A stretch of 64,000 nucleotides of DNA from Intestinibacter bartlettii. GTDB lineage: Bacteria; Bacillota; Clostridia; Peptostreptococcales; Peptostreptococcaceae. The stretch lies in contig CP102273.1 in assembly GCA_025148965.1 (NCBI GenBank), positions 930,001-994,000 on the forward strand, read 5' to 3'. Positions within the stretch are counted from its first letter, which is position 1; every line of letters begins with the position of its first letter. Below are positions 19,087 to 27,048 of the stretch, one piece after another. The translations under genes were made by a program, and so were the position numbers. The notes under the pieces are model-generated. The model was not told the DNA's origin and did not search any database. It saw only the letters and a program-made list of their open reading frames with translations.

Positions 19087-19122
19087 ATGAGATTAAGACA
19101 ATATAAAAAATGGGATAGATAG
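19087..19122 (+). CDS. 11-residue ORF with strong ribosome site
   Basis: ATG 19087 follows AAGGGGG at good spacing and encodes MRLRQYKKWDR before TAG. It lies 36 bases after the lysine-rich gene. It may be a real micro-peptide, a leader, or the preserved start of a decayed gene. Only the ribosome site supports it. Confidence 0.25.
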   Translation: MRLRQYKKWDR

Positions 19123-19210
19123 TTAATGATTAAAAACAAAGAAAATTAAATTCTGTATAGTATATTGTATACATAAAATAAAAATATTATAAAATAATTA
19201 CGTTATAAAA

Positions 19211-19239
19211 TTGACAAAAAATAAAAAAAAAATTAATAT
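19211..19239 (+). promoter_or_regulatory. Sigma-A-type promoter upstream of the unknown 193-residue gene
   Basis: A consensus TTGACA (19211-19216) and TAATAT (19234-19239) are spaced by 17 bases. The transcript would have a leader of about 100 bases with a hairpin formed by GGCATCTTA (19298-19306) and TAAGGTGTC (19313-19321) just before the ribosome site. Confidence 0.65.
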
Positions 19240-19345
19240 GTAATTGTAAATTGAAAAATTTATATTTAAAATTGATTTCTAAATAATATTGCAATGGGGC
19301 ATCTTAGTATTTTAAGGTGTCTTTATGTTTTTAGGGGGAAGAATT

Positions 19346-19927
19346 ATGAAAGATAAGTTTGTCAATATAGTTATTGATAAGAATGAAGGTTCAAGATTTC
19401 TTGTATCAGAGGATAATAGTATAGATACTGTTAATTTATCAAATGACAAACAGATTTCTATTGCTAGAATTAATATAAAAGACGATGTTACAACTGTTTG
19501 TCTTTATGAAAATGGCGAGTCAAAGGGAACTATAAGTCTTAATATAGGAACTAAACAAGTGAAGATCGATTCAAATAGCAATAAAATTATTTATGTAGAT
19601 AAAGATATTAGAGATTTAGCTAGACTTTACAGCATAAACCTTAATGAAGGCGAAACAACAAATGTTGAAAAGATAAGAGGACTTTGTAAGATATTAGCTA
19701 ATATAATGATCACAACAATTCATATGAATGATTATTCATGGGGATTTTCAAAGATGGTTATAAAAGGTAAAAAATCATTTGAACAAGATTTTTGTCCAAA
19801 TCTGATTATATTTACAGGAATTGCATCAAAGTATATTTTTAATAAAAATGAAGAAAATGTATTTGCTGATGGAAATATAGGTATGTTATTATGCCAAGAA
19901 ATAAATAACTATAGTATAAATGCATAA
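19346..19927 (+). CDS. Hypothetical protein, 193 residues
   Basis: ATG 19346 follows AGGGGGAAG; an upstream in-frame ATG (19325) precedes the ribosome site and is rejected. There is no signal peptide and no clear membrane helix. The N-terminal 80 residues look beta-rich (FVNIVIDKNEGSRFLVSEDNS... VTTVCLYENGES); the C-terminal half is more helical (DIRDLARLYSINLNE, KIRGLCKILANIMITTI). I recognise no family. It has its own promoter and terminator, so it is a single-gene unit. Confidence 0.6.
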   Translation: MKDKFVNIVIDKNEGSRFLVSEDNSIDTVNLSNDKQISIARINIKDDVTTVCLYENGESKGTISLNIGTKQVKIDSNSNKIIYVDKDIRDLARLYSINLNEGETTNVEKIRGLCKILANIMITTIHMNDYSWGFSKMVIKGKKSFEQDFCPNLIIFTGIASKYIFNKNEENVFADGNIGMLLCQEINNYSINA

Positions 19928-20002
19928 AGTGAAGATAAGCCTAAATATTTATAAAATATAAGGCTGTTACCTTAATTATAAATTATTGATTGTAAACAAC
20001 AT

Positions 20003-20045
20003 AAAAAACTGAGGATTTTAAACTTTAAAATTCTCAGTTTTTTTA
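20003..20045 (+). terminator. Terminator after the unknown gene
   Basis: AAAAACTGAGGATTTTAAA pairs with TTTAAAATTCTCAGTTTTT (one mismatch) and is followed by more T. Confidence 0.92.
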
Positions 20046-20143
20046 TGTTAAATGGGTGTTATAATAATTAGTGGAAATTATTAACTAGATTAAATAAAGG
20101 ATAATTTCTATAGATTAAAAATTAATATTTGGAGGGTAAAATA

Positions 20144-20704
20144 ATGAAGAAAAAGGCTAAAATAATTATTTTAACTACTATTACGATTTTATGGATGGTT
20201 TTTATATTTATCATGTCAGCTAAAAATGCAACACAATCATCGAGTATAAGTGGTGGATTTACTTATAATATCTTAAATACTTTTTTCGAGCAATTTAGAT
20301 CTATTGATAAGACAACACAAAATGGTATAGTAGAGGGGCTACAATTTATAGTTAGAAAAAGTGCACATTTTTTAGCATATGCAATTTTAGGTGGACTTTG
20401 TTTTGAAAGTTTAAGTACTTTAGATAAACTATCTAAAAAGAAGACTTTTTTTATAGCACTTTTAATTTCTGTATTATATGCTATTTCTGATGAAATACAT
20501 CAATACTTTGTACCAGGTCGTGCATGTCAATTTAGGGATGTTATGATAGACAGTTGTGGTGCCTTATTTGGAATAGCTGTAATAGTCATTTTAAAGAAGA
20601 TAGCATACAAGATAAAAATTATGTACAATGATAATAAAAAACAAATTAAATTATATAGGATTAGAAAATGCAAAAGATTTTTTAGAAAAAATGAGAGGGG
20701 CTAG
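20144..20704 (+). CDS. VanZ-family membrane protein
   Basis: ATG 20144 follows GGAGGG, giving 186 residues. Four helices and the VanZ signature are present: FIFIMSAKNATQSSS near the start, VRKSAHFLAYAILGGLCFE in the middle, and YAISDEIHQYFVPGRACQFRDVMIDSCGALFG later. The last 30 or so residues (Lys/Arg rich) extend beyond the usual family end and overlap a decayed reading frame (see 20628-20776). VanZ homologues are common in clostridia; a role in envelope or glycopeptide tolerance cannot be assumed. It has a terminator on each side. Confidence 0.85.
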   Translation: MKKKAKIIILTTITILWMVFIFIMSAKNATQSSSISGGFTYNILNTFFEQFRSIDKTTQNGIVEGLQFIVRKSAHFLAYAILGGLCFESLSTLDKLSKKKTFFIALLISVLYAISDEIHQYFVPGRACQFRDVMIDSCGALFGIAVIVILKKIAYKIKIMYNDNKKQIKLYRIRKCKRFFRKNERG

Positions 20705-20776
20705 TTTTTACCACATACAGATATAGATAATTATCCAAGCGTAAAAGCTAATTTAATTAAAATGGGATTATTATAA
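20628..20776 (+). pseudogene. Gene fossil with one frameshift, overlapping the vanZ 3' end
   Basis: Frame 20628 reads MIIKNKLNYIGLENAKDFLE then KMRGASF. A shift at the T5 run 20705-20709 continues in another frame as LPHTDIDNYPSVKANLIKMG and LL, ending at TAA 20774-20776. Joined, this gives about 48 coherent, protein-like residues that look like the C-terminus of a gene. The parent family is not recognised. No ribosome site is seen. Confidence 0.35.
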
Positions 20777-20784
20777 AATATATA

Positions 20785-20840
20785 AATAAAGCTGTTATAC
20801 AAAATGATTCCAAATTATTCTATATAACAGCTTTATTTTT
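20785..20840 (+). terminator. Terminator between the vanZ and ltaS-like genes
   Basis: AATAAAGCTGTTATA (20785-20799) pairs perfectly with TATAACAGCTTTATT (20823-20837), ending in T. The loop is long (23 bases). Confidence 0.85.
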
Positions 20841-20916
20841 GAACTTAAAATATAGGAAAGCAAAGTATTTAGTGCTAAAATATTACTGTAAAATCAAAAT
20901 AAAAAGGGGAATTGCG

Positions 20917-23136
20917 ATGAAATTTGTGAAAATTGATAAGGAAAAATTTAAACCAACAAAAAATTCAGTCAAAGAATTAATATTCTTAGCATATCTATCT
21001 TTTATCCTTTTTATATGTACAGAAGTTATGTCAGCAATGGGAACAACTAGTTATGGATATATAGAAAATATAGATTTATATCTAGGGACAGGGATATTAT
21101 TCATATTGCTTGGATTAATAATCTTTGTTTTTAAAAAGGATGAGAAAAAATATTATATAGGCGGTTTTATAGTATTTTTAATTATGATGCCTTTTATGAA
21201 ATATGCATGGGACAAATTCTTTGCATTTTTAGATGTGCCAGACGAAAATATATGGTGTTTATTACTAGATTATTTGATTATTCTAGTAATGTTAAGTCCA
21301 GCTATATTTTTAAAGAAAAAAGTATTTTATACAGCTTTGATAAGTGTGATTTTAATTTTACTATCCATTGCTAACTATTTTATATCAATATTTAGGGGAA
21401 TCCCTCTTGCATATAGTGATATTTATTGTATAGGTGATGCATTGTCACTAACAAAGAGTTTTTTAGGTGATAATAGTATTTTATTTATAAGTGCAGGGAT
21501 TACAGTACTTATAATTTGTTTAGTATTTTTATTTATTAAAGAAAAAAGGGGATTTAGAATTTCAAGCTACTCAAATATAGTAGTATTTGCAATTTTAGCT
21601 ATAGGAACATATTCATATTATTTAAATCTTATTAACACAAAAACATTAATTTATTACAGTGCAAATATGGTGAAGACTTATAGATATAATGGATATGTTT
21701 ATTCAACTTTAGAATCAGGGTTGAGATTTATAAGATTTAAACCAAAGGATTATAATGAAGATAGTATAATGGCGATAAGAAAAGAAGTAGACTCAAATAC
21801 AACAAGTAGCAAAAAAGCTACTTTAGCAAGCACAAAATTAACTAATATAAGTAGTGATGAAACTAAGAAACCAAACATTTTATTTGTCCAATTGGAAGGG
21901 TTTATGGATCCAATGGCGATTAAAGGAGTAATGTATACAAAAGACCCAATACCTAATTTTAGAAAACTGCAAAAGGAAGGAATCTATGGCAAAATGAAAA
22001 CTCCTTCAATTGGTGGGGGAACAGCAAGAACAGAATTTGAAGTTATGACAGGGATAGATTTAGAATTTTTAACAGATGGTGAAGTTCCACATTACACTAT
22101 TTTGGGACACGAAACTTTAAATTCAGTAGCATCGACACTTAAAAAACAGGGGTATTCAACTCATGCAATACACAACAACCAAGGCAATTTCTATAATAGA
22201 AACAAAGCATATAGTTCACTTGGATATGATACATATACTTCTGTAGAATATATGGACAATGTTGAAAGAACAGAAACTAATTGGGCAAAAGACACAGTTT
22301 TAAGCGAATATATAAAAGAATGTTTAGGTTCAACAGAAGGAAATGACTTAGTATTTACTATTTCAGTTGAGGGGCATAGTCCTTATCCAACTGATGCAGA
22401 TAAATACGACTTACCATTAAAAGTAGTAAACAGTAGTTTAAGTGAATCAGATAAAAATCAAATATATTATTATATAAATAAAATTCATGAAACGGATGAA
22501 TTTATAGGCGATGTTGTGGACTTGGTCGATTCTATGGATGAAGATACCATAGTTGTATTTTATGGAGATCATACGCCAGCATTAGACTTGTTAAATAGGG
22601 ATGAAGGTGGAGTAGATAGAACGACTACACCATATGCAATTTACAGCAATTTTGATTTAGATACTAATTTCAAAGGTGGAGATATATCTGCATATCAAAT
22701 GAGTACAATAATGCTTAGTTTAGCGGGAGTAGATTTAGGTCCTATGGAAAATGCTCATAAAACTTTAAGCTCAGAAAAAGATTATAAAAAATATTTAGAG
22801 CTTATACAGTATGATATTTTGTTTGGTGAAGATTATTATTTAAGTGAAGATGAAAAAACTACATCTAGCAATTTAAAAATGGGGACAAAAGATATAAAAA
22901 TAAAAAGTGCAACAGTACAAGGTAATCAAATTTGTATAAAAGGAAAGAATTTTACTAGAAAAAGTGTAGTATTTATAAATGGAAAAGAAGAGAACACTTT
23001 GTATGTAAATAAGAATACGCTTAGAGTTTATTACGATAAAGATGATATTGATAATATAGATGATATTGTTGTAAAACAAATAGGACTTCACAATATATCA
23101 CTAAGTCAAACAAATAGTATTAAATTAAGTAATTAA
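20917..23136 (+). CDS. LTA synthase family (sulfatase-fold) membrane protein
   Basis: The upstream frame extends to 20839 inside the terminator; AAAAGGGGAA supports ATG 20917, giving 739 residues. Five membrane helices lie in the first 240 residues, then an extracellular sulfatase-fold domain (about 310-610). It contains NILFVQLEG (metal site), the nucleophile threonine segment IGGGTARTEFEVMTG, HAIHNNQGNFYNRNKAYSSLG, and VVFYGDHTP near residue 550. The C-terminal 100 residues form a beta-rich extra domain. LtaS-type enzymes polymerise glycerol-phosphate from phosphatidylglycerol; this may be LtaS-like or another phosphoglycerol transferase. A SipW-like peptidase follows 27 bases later. Confidence 0.85.
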   Translation: MKFVKIDKEKFKPTKNSVKELIFLAYLSFILFICTEVMSAMGTTSYGYIENIDLYLGTGILFILLGLIIFVFKKDEKKYYIGGFIVFLIMMPFMKYAWDKFFAFLDVPDENIWCLLLDYLIILVMLSPAIFLKKKVFYTALISVILILLSIANYFISIFRGIPLAYSDIYCIGDALSLTKSFLGDNSILFISAGITVLIICLVFLFIKEKRGFRISSYSNIVVFAILAIGTYSYYLNLINTKTLIYYSANMVKTYRYNGYVYSTLESGLRFIRFKPKDYNEDSIMAIRKEVDSNTTSSKKATLASTKLTNISSDETKKPNILFVQLEGFMDPMAIKGVMYTKDPIPNFRKLQKEGIYGKMKTPSIGGGTARTEFEVMTGIDLEFLTDGEVPHYTILGHETLNSVASTLKKQGYSTHAIHNNQGNFYNRNKAYSSLGYDTYTSVEYMDNVERTETNWAKDTVLSEYIKECLGSTEGNDLVFTISVEGHSPYPTDADKYDLPLKVVNSSLSESDKNQIYYYINKIHETDEFIGDVVDLVDSMDEDTIVVFYGDHTPALDLLNRDEGGVDRTTTPYAIYSNFDLDTNFKGGDISAYQMSTIMLSLAGVDLGPMENAHKTLSSEKDYKKYLELIQYDILFGEDYYLSEDEKTTSSNLKMGTKDIKIKSATVQGNQICIKGKNFTRKSVVFINGKEENTLYVNKNTLRVYYDKDDIDNIDDIVVKQIGLHNISLSQTNSIKLSN

Positions 23137-23163
23137 TAATTAAAGATTGGAAGGAATATTTTT

Positions 23164-23625
23164 ATGAAAAATACTTCATATAGTGAAAAAGATATAGTGC
23201 CTATAATGGAAGAGGTTATAAAAAGTGGGGGAAGTTGTAAACTTAGAGTTACAGGTTATAGCATGAATCCAACTTTAAGACATTTGAAAGATAGCGTAGT
23301 TTTAGTAAGTCCACAAAAAAGAGCTCCAAAAAAGGACGAGATAGTTTTTATAAAAAGAGATACAGGAAAACATGTACTTCATAGAATTAGAAAAATAATA
23401 AATGATGAGTGTTTTATTATGAATGGTGATGCCCAAATGTGGACAGAAATTGTCAGATTTGACCAGGTGATAGGTGTTGCTGAATCTTTTTATAGAGATG
23501 ATAAGTTAATATCTTGCGATAGTAAAAGATACAAAATATATATGAAACTTTGGGTTTTATGTAAACCAATAAGACCATTAATTTTTAGAATGGCGAGTGT
23601 AGTAAGAAAGTTTAAAAGAAAATAA
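23164..23625 (+). CDS. S24/S26-like signal peptidase (SipW/archaeal-ER type)
   Basis: The 153 residues contain the serine motif GYSMNPTL (about 37-44), the HVLHRIRKI motif (about 77-85) where histidine replaces the lysine of bacterial type-I peptidases, and the GDA box NGDAQMW (about 93-99). This Ser-His arrangement is known from SipW and ER signal peptidases. No clear N-terminal membrane anchor is present; the basic C-terminus has a moderately hydrophobic stretch. Cotranscription with the ltaS-like gene suggests a job in maturing that envelope enzyme (inference). Confidence 0.7.
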   Translation: MKNTSYSEKDIVPIMEEVIKSGGSCKLRVTGYSMNPTLRHLKDSVVLVSPQKRAPKKDEIVFIKRDTGKHVLHRIRKIINDECFIMNGDAQMWTEIVRFDQVIGVAESFYRDDKLISCDSKRYKIYMKLWVLCKPIRPLIFRMASVVRKFKRK

Positions 23626-23696
23626 GTGTAGTCACAATTTAAAAGGTTATATCATTTACTTAACCAAGTACTAAAAGTAAAATATTATATATATTA

Positions 23697-23738
23697 AAAA
23701 ATAGATTATCTCAAAATAAGTTGGATAATCTATTTTTT
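23697..23738. terminator. Bidirectional terminator at convergent genes
   Basis: AAAAATAGATTATC pairs with GATAATCTATTTTT around about 13 bases; A and T tails serve both strands. Confidence 0.88.
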
Positions 23739-23742
23739 AATT

Positions 23743-24702
23743 TTATGTATTTTCTGTTTTTAACGTAATTAAATTTAATTCAGGAGTATTATTTATTCTC
23801 ATGAATTTAGTATTTCCAAGACCAACACTTACAAATAATTTAGTATTTCCAATTTGATATAATCCCTTATCGTATTTCGGAAATAACTTTCTAGCTGGAT
23901 CTAAAAGTCCTTTATTAAATAACCTGATTATCCCACCATGGACATGGCCAGAAAGAACTAAATCAAAATTTTTATCTTGTAGTATTTGTGCACCAGTTGG
24001 GTTATGACTGAGTAATATATTGAATTTAGTATCATCGACGTTATTCAAAAAGTATAAATCAGGACTATCATCTGAAATTTGACCAGATGCATATTTATCA
24101 AGGAAGTAATAATATATTCCATACACATTTATAGATTGACCATTTTTAGAAATTGTAGTGTAATTATTATCTACAAATTTAATTCCTAAATCAGTTAATT
24201 TATTTATATATCGATTGTATGCATTATCTATATTTCTATCTCTTAAACTCCAATCTTCACCGTTAAAAATTTTATCAATACCTTCTTCATGGTTACCAGT
24301 AGAATATATAATCTCATACTTTTGAGATAGATTTTTTAGAAGTTGAAAACCAGGAAGGCTTTCTTCATTGTAATCTCTATTATAAGTACCATCATCTTTT
24401 TTAAATTGAGATGCAGAGAACATATCTCCAGTCACAAAGATTATATCTGGTGATAATTTATCTATTTCAGATATTAATTTTTCATTATTTTCGCCAAATT
24501 TCATAGAGTGCAAGTCGGCTATTTCTAAAATTTTATAGTCATTGAAATTTGATGGTAAGCTTGAAAAAGATATATCTTGCTTATTTACTATAAATGATTG
24601 ATTTGCAATATTGTTTTTATTGATAAAGTAAGCAGTGTAAGCCACTATAAATACTAAAATTATTATTGAAAAAAGTCCAATATGTTTTTTGAAATTCCTC
24701 AT
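23743..24702 (-). CDS. Membrane-anchored metallophosphoesterase (YkuE/YaeI-like)
   Basis: ATG at 24702 (319 residues) fits the AGAGGTG site better than the in-frame GTG at 24708. One helix near residues 8-28 anchors the protein. The calcineurin-type metal motifs follow in order: EIADLHSMKFG, FVTGDMFSAS, YSTGNHEEG, LLSHNP and VLSGHVHGG. Relatives cleave phosphate esters or pyrophosphates at the membrane surface (lipid-linked substrates in E. coli YaeI). The substrate here is unknown. Confidence 0.85.
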   Translation of the reverse strand: MRNFKKHIGLFSIIILVFIVAYTAYFINKNNIANQSFIVNKQDISFSSLPSNFNDYKILEIADLHSMKFGENNEKLISEIDKLSPDIIFVTGDMFSASQFKKDDGTYNRDYNEESLPGFQLLKNLSQKYEIIYSTGNHEEGIDKIFNGEDWSLRDRNIDNAYNRYINKLTDLGIKFVDNNYTTISKNGQSINVYGIYYYFLDKYASGQISDDSPDLYFLNNVDDTKFNILLSHNPTGAQILQDKNFDLVLSGHVHGGIIRLFNKGLLDPARKLFPKYDKGLYQIGNTKLFVSVGLGNTKFMRINNTPELNLITLKTENT

Positions 24703-24806
24703 AATCACCTCTAAAGTTAAAAAATTTCACCTTAATTATATATGAATTAGGTGATGAAATACTTATATTATTATATCACATCAATTTCGCAAATTTTATA
24801 ACAAAT

Positions 24807-24873
24807 AGGAAATTATATTCATTTATAGATTATGTAGAAGTATAATTTCCGTATATGTGTTTCAAAAAAATCT
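24807..24873 (+). repeat. 67-bp interspersed repeat, copy 2
   Basis: Identical to 10435-10501 except at three positions in the hairpin loop (GATTATGTAGAAG against GATTGTGGATAAG). The GGAAATTAT/ATAATTTCC arms and the tail TCCGTATATGTGTTTC are unchanged. The interval 24703-25012 around it carries no gene; only this repeat and the lrgB terminator were seen. Confidence 0.85.
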
Positions 24874-24954
24874 ACATTTTTAAAGGTATTTAGAATAAAG
24901 ATTTTTTTATTATAAAACAATTACAAATAATTTAAGAAAGTATAAATATTTATA

Positions 24955-24987
24955 AAATAAAAAGAGCCAAGAAAAACTCAGCTCTTT
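24955..24987 (-). terminator. Terminator of lrgAB
   Basis: On the minus strand AAAGAGC and GCTCTTT close a 13-base interior with a short AG/CT continuation, followed by TTTATTTT. Confidence 0.8.
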
Positions 24988-25012
24988 ACAATATATAAAT
25001 ATAAATTATGTT

Positions 25013-25702
25013 CTATATAAAGTTAGATAAAATAGGTATTAATATAACAGTTAAACATCCTGCTATACCAATTGATAAACTACCCATAGCACCTTCAATT
25101 TCTCCAAGTTCTAATGCTTTGCTTGTACCAACAGCATGAGCAGCTGTTCCAAGTGCTATACCCTTAGATATTGGGTGTTTAATTCTACTTATTTTTAGGA
25201 TAGCTTCGCCCATTATATATCCTAAAATACCAGTAAGAATTATACAAACAACAGTTATAGATTCTATACCACCTAATATATTAGTAAGTGATATACCCAT
25301 AGGAGTAGTTATAGATTTAGGTAATATAGAGTATAGTATTTGTGAATCTGCATTTGCTACTTTACAAATTAGTACTATACATACAAATGATATAAAAACG
25401 CCAGTAAGTATACCGACTAATATTTCTTTCATATATTTTTTAAATAGATGGAATTGTCTATATAGAGGTACTGCTAAAACTACTGTTACAGGACCTAACA
25501 TAAAGTTTATAGTATCTGCTCCTATTTTAAAACTTTCATAAGGTATATTTGTTACTTTTAAAAACACTATAATAAGAATTATTGATATTAAAAGTCCATT
25601 ACATATAGGATTTCTAGCTTTTTTTTGAATAAATAAGCCTATATTATAAAAAAGTATTATTGTAACTAGTCCGAATAATTGTGTATTTAATATTTGTTCC
25701 AT
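25013..25702 (-). CDS. lrgB: LrgB-family protein (antiholin-like/plastidic glycolate transporter fold)
   Basis: The frame could start at 25735, overlapping lrgA, but AGAAGGCG supports ATG 25702, giving 229 residues. Family motifs include NFMLGPVTVVLAVPLYRQ, SITTPMGISL, GILGYIMGEAILK and ISKGIALGTAAHAVGTSKALELGEIEGAMGSLSIG. LrgB acts with LrgA; in known bacteria the pair affects murein hydrolase activity and, in Bacillus and Streptococcus, pyruvate uptake. Twenty-five bases separate it from lrgA. Confidence 0.92.
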   Translation of the reverse strand: MEQILNTQLFGLVTIILFYNIGLFIQKKARNPICNGLLISIILIIVFLKVTNIPYESFKIGADTINFMLGPVTVVLAVPLYRQFHLFKKYMKEILVGILTGVFISFVCIVLICKVANADSQILYSILPKSITTPMGISLTNILGGIESITVVCIILTGILGYIMGEAILKISRIKHPISKGIALGTAAHAVGTSKALELGEIEGAMGSLSIGIAGCLTVILIPILSNFI

Positions 25703-25727
25703 TTTTTCGCCTTCTTTTAAATAAAAT

Positions 25728-26114
25728 TTATGCAATCTCTTGCTTTGATTTTGTTTCTTTTTTCTCTTTTAGCTTTATCATAAAGTCTACGCTTTTACCA
25801 CACCCAATCATAACAGCTATGTTAATTAGTATTATACATGATAAAAGTAAAATGGCATTTTCTTTTATTAAACCTAAGGATTGAATTAAAGATACTCCAG
25901 CAGGTATAAAGAATATACCCATATTTCCTAATAAGAAATCTGCGACATCTTTAATTTTTTCTTCCCTTATAACTTTAAATTGAAGTAATAAGAATAAGAT
26001 TATCATTCCTAATATTGATCCAGGAATACTTATAATATTTTTTATAAATTGACTCACTAATTCCCCTGCTGCCCAGACTCCAAGGAGAATTCCGATTTGA
26101 TTAAAAACCTTCAT
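25728..26114 (-). CDS. lrgA: LrgA/CidA-family holin-like protein
   Basis: This 128-residue protein has four helices and the CidA/LrgA signature IPGSILGMIILFLLLQFKVI (about 32-51) and FLLGNMGIFFIPAGVSL. A GGAGG site precedes the ATG. It forms an operon with lrgB. No LytSR two-component genes are in the window, so regulation cannot be read here. Confidence 0.92.
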   Translation of the reverse strand: MKVFNQIGILLGVWAAGELVSQFIKNIISIPGSILGMIILFLLLQFKVIREEKIKDVADFLLGNMGIFFIPAGVSLIQSLGLIKENAILLLSCIILINIAVMIGCGKSVDFMIKLKEKKETKSKQEIA

Positions 26115-26465
26115 TTTAAAACCTCCAATATTTTTACCAAGAATAAAAAAATTTCAAGATATCTCATATAAAATGATTGGAAAGATAAAAAATTATGATT
26201 AATATCTTGATATAAATTATTATATATTATTGAAGATGAAAAATCTATAGTCCAAGTATATTACTATATTTTGATACATTAGGCATAAAATAAATGTTTA
26301 AATATAACGATTGTAAAAATAAAAACAATAGTCTATTATATACGACGTAGGAAAAGGTTAACAAAGTTTTGAAAAAATTTTGGGAATTGAAAAAATATTT
26401 TTAATTTTAAATACAAATTTATATTTTTAAAACTTGTTGTAGCATATACGAGAGTCTTTTACAAT
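26115..26465. other. Intergenic region upstream of lrgAB
   Basis: These 350 bases are very AT-rich and hold no supported gene. They must contain the lrgA promoter on the minus strand, but I could not choose one pair of hexamers with confidence. No match to a known riboswitch or the 67-bp repeat was seen. Confidence 0.5.
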
Positions 26466-26506
26466 AAAAAAGATATGGCTTTATTTTTAAATAAAAACCA
26501 TATCTT
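26466..26506 (-). terminator. Terminator of the holin-like gene
   Basis: AAAGATATGG and CCATATCTTT form the stem, extended by TTATTT/AATAAA; on the minus strand it runs into TTTTTT. Confidence 0.85.
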
Positions 26507-26528
26507 TAGTAAATATTTTATTTATATA

Positions 26529-26870
26529 TTAAGAATCAAACACATTATAGAAAATAGTATTTGCTATAGTAAGCAATACCGCTGCAATTATAGCATTGAA
26601 AAATCCATGTAAACTAGTTCCTGGTACTATATTAAATGCTAATTTTAATACAAGGCCATTTACTACAAATGAAAATAAGCCTAATGTTAAAAATGTTATA
26701 GGTAGAGAGAAAAACTCTATTACCGGTTTAACAATTAAATTTAATAACCCAAAGATTATAGTAAGCGTTATTAAAGATGCTAATGAACCAATATATACAC
26801 TTTTCATTAAAACAGATACTATATAAAGTGATATTGCGTTTATTACAATAAATAAAGAAATCCTTCTCAT
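26529..26870 (-). CDS. Phage-holin-family-4-like small membrane protein
   Basis: This 113-residue protein has four helices with the typical segments LLNLIVKPVIEFFSLPITFLTLGLFSFVVNGLVL and HGFFNAIIAAVLLTI. The family (PF04020) is common in bacteria with no phage nearby, and no other phage gene occurs here, so it is a housekeeping membrane protein of unknown function. GAGGAGG precedes the ATG. Confidence 0.82.
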   Translation of the reverse strand: MRRISLFIVINAISLYIVSVLMKSVYIGSLASLITLTIIFGLLNLIVKPVIEFFSLPITFLTLGLFSFVVNGLVLKLAFNIVPGTSLHGFFNAIIAAVLLTIANTIFYNVFDS

Positions 26871-27048
26871 ATTTAACCTCCTCTAAAACTTTTATTAGTT
26901 TTATTATACTACTAAAAAGTAAAATTTATTAAATTCAATTTAGATGTGTTATACTAATTTTAGACAAATAAAAAAGAAATAAATAATATATAGTTTTAGT
27001 TAAGTCTGCATTATATATTAGTGTAGATTTTATAGGGAGGGGTTAAAA

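Noticed and set aside
20144-20704. Glycopeptide resistance gene
   Set aside because: VanZ-fold proteins are widespread; no vanHAX or regulator is present.
26529-26870. Prophage marker (holin)
   Set aside because: The family is common outside phages, and no integrase, terminase or capsid gene is near.
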